A stretch of 8,629 bases of DNA. Source: Methanosarcinales archaeon. GTDB taxonomy: Archaea > Halobacteriota > Methanosarcinia > Methanosarcinales > Methanocomedenaceae. The translations under genes were made by a program, and so were the position numbers. The stretch lies in assembly GCA_030614485.1 (NCBI GenBank), contig JAUWTY010000040.1, positions 1 to 8,629 of the forward strand, read 5' to 3'. Below the pieces are notes generated by a model. It ran no database searches and was not told where the DNA came from. It was given only the letters and a program-made list of their open reading frames with translations. Of the stretch, positions 5,787 through 8,629 are shown piece after piece (positions within the stretch are counted from its first letter, which is position 1; every line of letters starts with the position of its first letter).

Positions 5787-8318
5787 GTGTCTACCATATC
5801 CAAAATGGAAACAGAAACAAGAACCGAACCGGACAATGAACCATTTGATGAGCAGTCTGTTGAAGAATCGGTTAAGGAACATCCAACCGAATTTATCAGC
5901 CATCCACTCATCAAGCCCAATACCATAGAGCAACGACTATTCCAGCTCAACCTTGCAGGCATGTCCCTTAAACAATCCACCCTGGTGGTATTGCCAACAG
6001 GACTGGGTAAGACCATAGTCGCCATGCTGGTGATTGCCGGCAGGTTCACACAAAAAAGCGGCAAGGCCCTCATCCTATCACCCACCAAGCCCCTCGTGGA
6101 GCAGCATGCAGCCTTTTTGAAGAATGCCATGAACCTGTCCCCAGAAGAAATAGTGGTGTTCACAGGCAGCATCCCGCCCGCAAAACGCACTGAACTATGG
6201 AATGACGCACGGGTGGTGGTCTCTACACCCCAGGTAATAGAGAACGACCTGCTCTCCCGCCGCATCGACCTGTCGGACGTAGTACATATCACATTTGACG
6301 AAGCCCACAGGGCTGTGGGCAACTACGCTTACGTGTACATTGCCGAAAAATACCAGGCACTGGCACATGACCCGCTGATACTGGGAATCACAGCCAGTCC
6401 CGGCTCAAACAGCGACAAGATCGATGAAGTAACCCGCAACCTCCATATCTCAAGCATCCAGGTAAGGACAGAGGATGACCCTGACGTGAAACCCTATGTA
6501 CATTTCAGGGACCTGGAATGGAGGCATGTAACTGTTCCAATGGAAATGAAGGGGCTGCTTGATTCCATGAAAAAAGTATTGGAAGACAGGCTAGCCCAGC
6601 TTGCTAAATTGGGTTTTGTGGCTCCTAACCAGAAATACCTAAACAAACGAGAACTGCTGGATCTGCAATCCAGGCTGCAGGGTAAACTGAGAGGCGGGCC
6701 TGACCAGATGGTGTATAAGGCCATCTCCCTGGTGGCCGAGGTTTTCAAGGTGGCACATGCTATTGAGGTCGCAGAAACGCAGGGACCAGAGGCCCTGGCC
6801 AAATATTTTGACCGCCTGGAGCATGAGGCAAATTCAAAGTCAGGCAGTAAGGCATCTCGCAGGCTGGTAGATGATGTGAACATGCGTCATGCCATGTACG
6901 CCCTGAAGGAGCTGGATGCGGTCCATCCTAAACTGGAAGCCGTACAGGAGATCGTATCAGAACAGTTGAACAAAAACCCTGATTCCAGGGTGATAATATT
7001 CACTAATTACAGGGATATGTCTGAACTGGTGACACAGGGCCTGGAAGAAGTGGACGGTGTCAGGCCTGTAAGGTTCGTGGGGCAGGCCAGCAAGTACAAG
7101 GATACGGGCCTTACCCAGAAACAGCAGGTAGAGATCCTGGACCAGTTCAAGTCCGGGGAGTACAATACCCTTGTAGCCACTTCAGTGGCAGAAGAAGGGC
7201 TGGATATTCCTGCCACTGACCTGGTGCTGTTCTATGAACCTGTCCCATCAGAGATACGCAGCATCCAGCGGAAAGGACGCACCGGGCGCAGTCATGCCGG
7301 TAAAGTGATAGTGCTGGTTGCCAAGGGCACCAAGGACGAGGCATATTACTGGAGCAGTCACCGCAAGGAACAGAACATGAACAAAAAGATGCGCCAGCTT
7401 GCCAGTGGTGCATCTGATTCAGGTGGTCGGATACCTGATGGGGTAAGCATTGGGGATACACATAGTGGGGTTGGAGGTGGTGGGATGTCGCGTACGACTG
7501 GTAAGAGTGGTGGTGGTGGGATGTCGTGTACGACTGGTGAGAGTGGTGGTGATGGGATGCCGGGTACGTTTGATGAAGTTGGAAATATTGACCTGTCTGA
7601 TGTGAATAATAAAGCCGTAGCTACTTCAGCAGGACAGAAACAGATATTCGATTATGATAATGAAAATGAAAAACCCTTGGTATATGTGGACCAGCGTGAG
7701 ATACGCTCAGGTGTGGCACGGGCCCTGGATAGGGGAGGGGTTGATATCGTCCTTTCCACACTGGAAGTAGGCGATTATATCGTTAGCGACCGGGTAGCCA
7801 TTGAGCGCAAGACTGATATGGACTTTTTGGATTCTATTATTGATAAGGAGCGGAACATCTTCAGGCAGCTTTCAGACCTGGCCCGGACCTATGAACGGCC
7901 TGTGCTGATAATCGAAGGCGAGAATCTCTATACCGGCAGGCAGTTGCATCCCAACGCTATCAGGGGTGTGCTGGCATCTATTGTTACCGATTTCGGGGTT
8001 CCTATCCTCAATACCAGGGATGAAGCAGAAACGGCAGAAATGATTGGTACCATTGCCAGGCGTGAACAGGAAGATAAGAAACGCACGCCAAGCCTTCACG
8101 GCAAAAAGACGGCTATGACATTGAAGGAACAGCAGGAGTATATCATTTCTGCCATATCTAATATTGGACCCTCTGCTGCGGGTAAATTGCTGCGCCATTT
8201 CAGTAGTGTGGAAGCAGTGATGAGGGCCGGCACTGATGAGCTGATGGAGGTCGAGTCAATTGGCTTGAAGACCGCGCAGCGTATCAGGGAAGTGGTAGGT
8301 GGCAAGTATAAAGGATGA
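5787..8318 (+). CDS. hef: Hef: SF2 helicase fused to XPF/ERCC4-type structure-specific nuclease
   Basis: Hef processes stalled replication forks and branched DNA in Euryarchaeota and is related to eukaryotic FANCM and XPF. The 843 residues carry the full architecture. Helicase lobe 1 has Walker A LPTGLGKT (69-76), DEAH (171-174) and TASP (202-205). A helical insert (about 240-370) follows. Lobe 2 has VIIFTNYRD (402-410), ATSVAEEGLDIP (464-475) and QRKGRTGR (494-501). A Gly-rich linker with a 12-residue repeat (563-598) is next. The nuclease domain (about 630-760) has VDQRE (634-638) and the signature GDYIVSDR with AIERKT and D679, so catalytic residues are intact. A tandem helix-hairpin-helix region (about 785-843) ends the protein. 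QKQIFDY (617-623) resembles a partial PCNA-binding box. The start may be GTG 5787 or ATG 5805; neither has a clear ribosome binding site, so a leaderless ATG 5805 is plausible. It is convergent with the next gene. Confidence 0.96.
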   Translation: MSTISKMETETRTEPDNEPFDEQSVEESVKEHPTEFISHPLIKPNTIEQRLFQLNLAGMSLKQSTLVVLPTGLGKTIVAMLVIAGRFTQKSGKALILSPTKPLVEQHAAFLKNAMNLSPEEIVVFTGSIPPAKRTELWNDARVVVSTPQVIENDLLSRRIDLSDVVHITFDEAHRAVGNYAYVYIAEKYQALAHDPLILGITASPGSNSDKIDEVTRNLHISSIQVRTEDDPDVKPYVHFRDLEWRHVTVPMEMKGLLDSMKKVLEDRLAQLAKLGFVAPNQKYLNKRELLDLQSRLQGKLRGGPDQMVYKAISLVAEVFKVAHAIEVAETQGPEALAKYFDRLEHEANSKSGSKASRRLVDDVNMRHAMYALKELDAVHPKLEAVQEIVSEQLNKNPDSRVIIFTNYRDMSELVTQGLEEVDGVRPVRFVGQASKYKDTGLTQKQQVEILDQFKSGEYNTLVATSVAEEGLDIPATDLVLFYEPVPSEIRSIQRKGRTGRSHAGKVIVLVAKGTKDEAYYWSSHRKEQNMNKKMRQLASGASDSGGRIPDGVSIGDTHSGVGGGGMSRTTGKSGGGGMSCTTGESGGDGMPGTFDEVGNIDLSDVNNKAVATSAGQKQIFDYDNENEKPLVYVDQREIRSGVARALDRGGVDIVLSTLEVGDYIVSDRVAIERKTDMDFLDSIIDKERNIFRQLSDLARTYERPVLIIEGENLYTGRQLHPNAIRGVLASIVTDFGVPILNTRDEAETAEMIGTIARREQEDKKRTPSLHGKKTAMTLKEQQEYIISAISNIGPSAAGKLLRHFSSVEAVMRAGTDELMEVESIGLKTAQRIREVVGGKYKG
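7473..7580 (+). repeat. Three tandem 36-base units in the hef linker
   Basis: Units at 7473-7508, 7509-7544 and 7545-7580 encode GGGGMSRTTGKS, GGGGMSCTTGES and GGDGMPGTFDEV. The first two are nearly identical in DNA; the third has diverged, mostly in its second half. The length is a multiple of three, so copy changes keep the frame. They lie between helicase and nuclease and would form a flexible spacer. Confidence 0.85.
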
Positions 8319-8333
8319 TACCTTATCTAATAT

Positions 8334-8629
8334 CTAATTAATTTTTTTAAGATTTTTCAGTGCTTTTGTACCTGATTTGATGGCTTCCATCTGCTGCTTG
8401 ATCCTGCCCAGGTCGTTTTCACGTTGCAGGTCAAGGCAGAGCTGAACCACTTTGTTAATTATAGTATTACTGATAAAATCTTGAGTTTCAGGTGATATGA
8501 TTCTTGTTGTAGCTTCAGGTACTGATGCCTGTCCAGTTGAAACCGAGGGCGCTATCGATGAAGATTTTGCCGGGGACGTGGGTGCTTTTAGTGTTTGAGA
8601 AGTTGGTATTTGTTTAGGTGAAGATATTG
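8334..8629 (-). CDS. C-terminal part of an unrecognised protein with Ser/Thr/Pro-rich segment
   Basis: The minus strand is open from the right window edge to a TAG at 8336-8334, giving 97 residues; the start lies beyond the window. The first half is rich in Ser, Thr, Pro and Ala (for example PTSPAKSSSIAPSVSTG) and likely disordered. The second half, from about residue 45, looks helical and amphipathic (DFISNTIINKVVQLCLDL, then RIKQQMEAIKSG and KALKNLKKIN), possibly a coiled-coil or docking tail. I do not recognise the family. It is convergent with hef across a 15-base gap, so the two 3' ends nearly meet. That it is a real gene is supported by continuous open frame and protein-like composition, but no homology is claimed. 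Confidence 0.6.
   Translation of the reverse strand, partial: ISSPKQIPTSQTLKAPTSPAKSSSIAPSVSTGQASVPEATTRIISPETQDFISNTIINKVVQLCLDLQRENDLGRIKQQMEAIKSGTKALKNLKKIN
8342..8357 (+). terminator. T-rich tract after hef, possible archaeal terminator
   Basis: A run of seven T at 8342-8348 and a run of five T close behind follow the hef stop at 8316-8318. Archaeal RNA polymerase terminates at such tracts without a hairpin. The tract also encodes the Lys-rich tail of the convergent gene, so its composition may simply reflect lysine codons. Confidence 0.35.

Noticed and set aside
5750..6322. 190-codon minus-strand open frame across the start of hef
   Set aside because: It is antisense to the hef helicase motifs and crosses the promoter region; composition is shadow-like.
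7473..7580. CRISPR-like repeat array
   Set aside because: The units are contiguous without spacers, lie inside the hef frame and encode a Gly-rich linker.

Overview
The window looks like chromosomal DNA of a euryarchaeon. The main reason is a complete Hef protein (SF2 helicase fused to an XPF/ERCC4 nuclease and a helix-hairpin-helix tail), an architecture known from Euryarchaeota. TATA-like boxes, GGTGA ribosome binding sites and a DUF234-type ATPase agree. A methanogen or methanotroph lineage such as Methanosarcinales is my guess only; nothing here proves it.

Layout. (1) Bases 1-1287, minus strand: an archaeal AAA-type ATPase with a C-terminal PD-(D/E)XK-like segment, whose last residues run off the left edge. 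(2) Bases 1288-1380: a 93-base divergent intergenic region packed with inverted repeats. (3) Bases 1381-4074, plus strand: a large cysteine- and tryptophan-rich protein of unknown function built on transthyretin-like / carboxypeptidase-regulatory-like beta domains, closed by a hairpin plus T-tract. (4) Bases 4103-4385: no intact gene, but a decayed fragment of a ketopantoate reductase gene. (5) Bases 4386-4604, minus: a 72-residue four-cysteine protein with its own promoter and ribosome binding site. (6) Bases 4685-5695, minus: intact ketopantoate reductase (coenzyme A synthesis). (7) Bases 5787-8318, plus, divergent from it: Hef, for repair of stalled forks. (8) Bases 8334-8629, minus, convergent with Hef: the C-terminal end of an unrecognised protein with a Ser/Thr/Pro-rich segment.

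The left half (ATPase and transthyretin-like gene) is visibly more AT-rich than panE and hef and looks accessory; the right half looks like core genome. No operon joins the genes into one pathway: the main genes form two divergent pairs (ATPase / transthyretin-like protein; panE / hef), each around a roughly 90-base shared control region. The least explained parts are the ATPase / transthyretin-like pair with its palindromic spacer, and the panE relic lying 639 bases from its matching segment in the intact gene. I saw no tRNA, rRNA, CRISPR array or intact mobile element.
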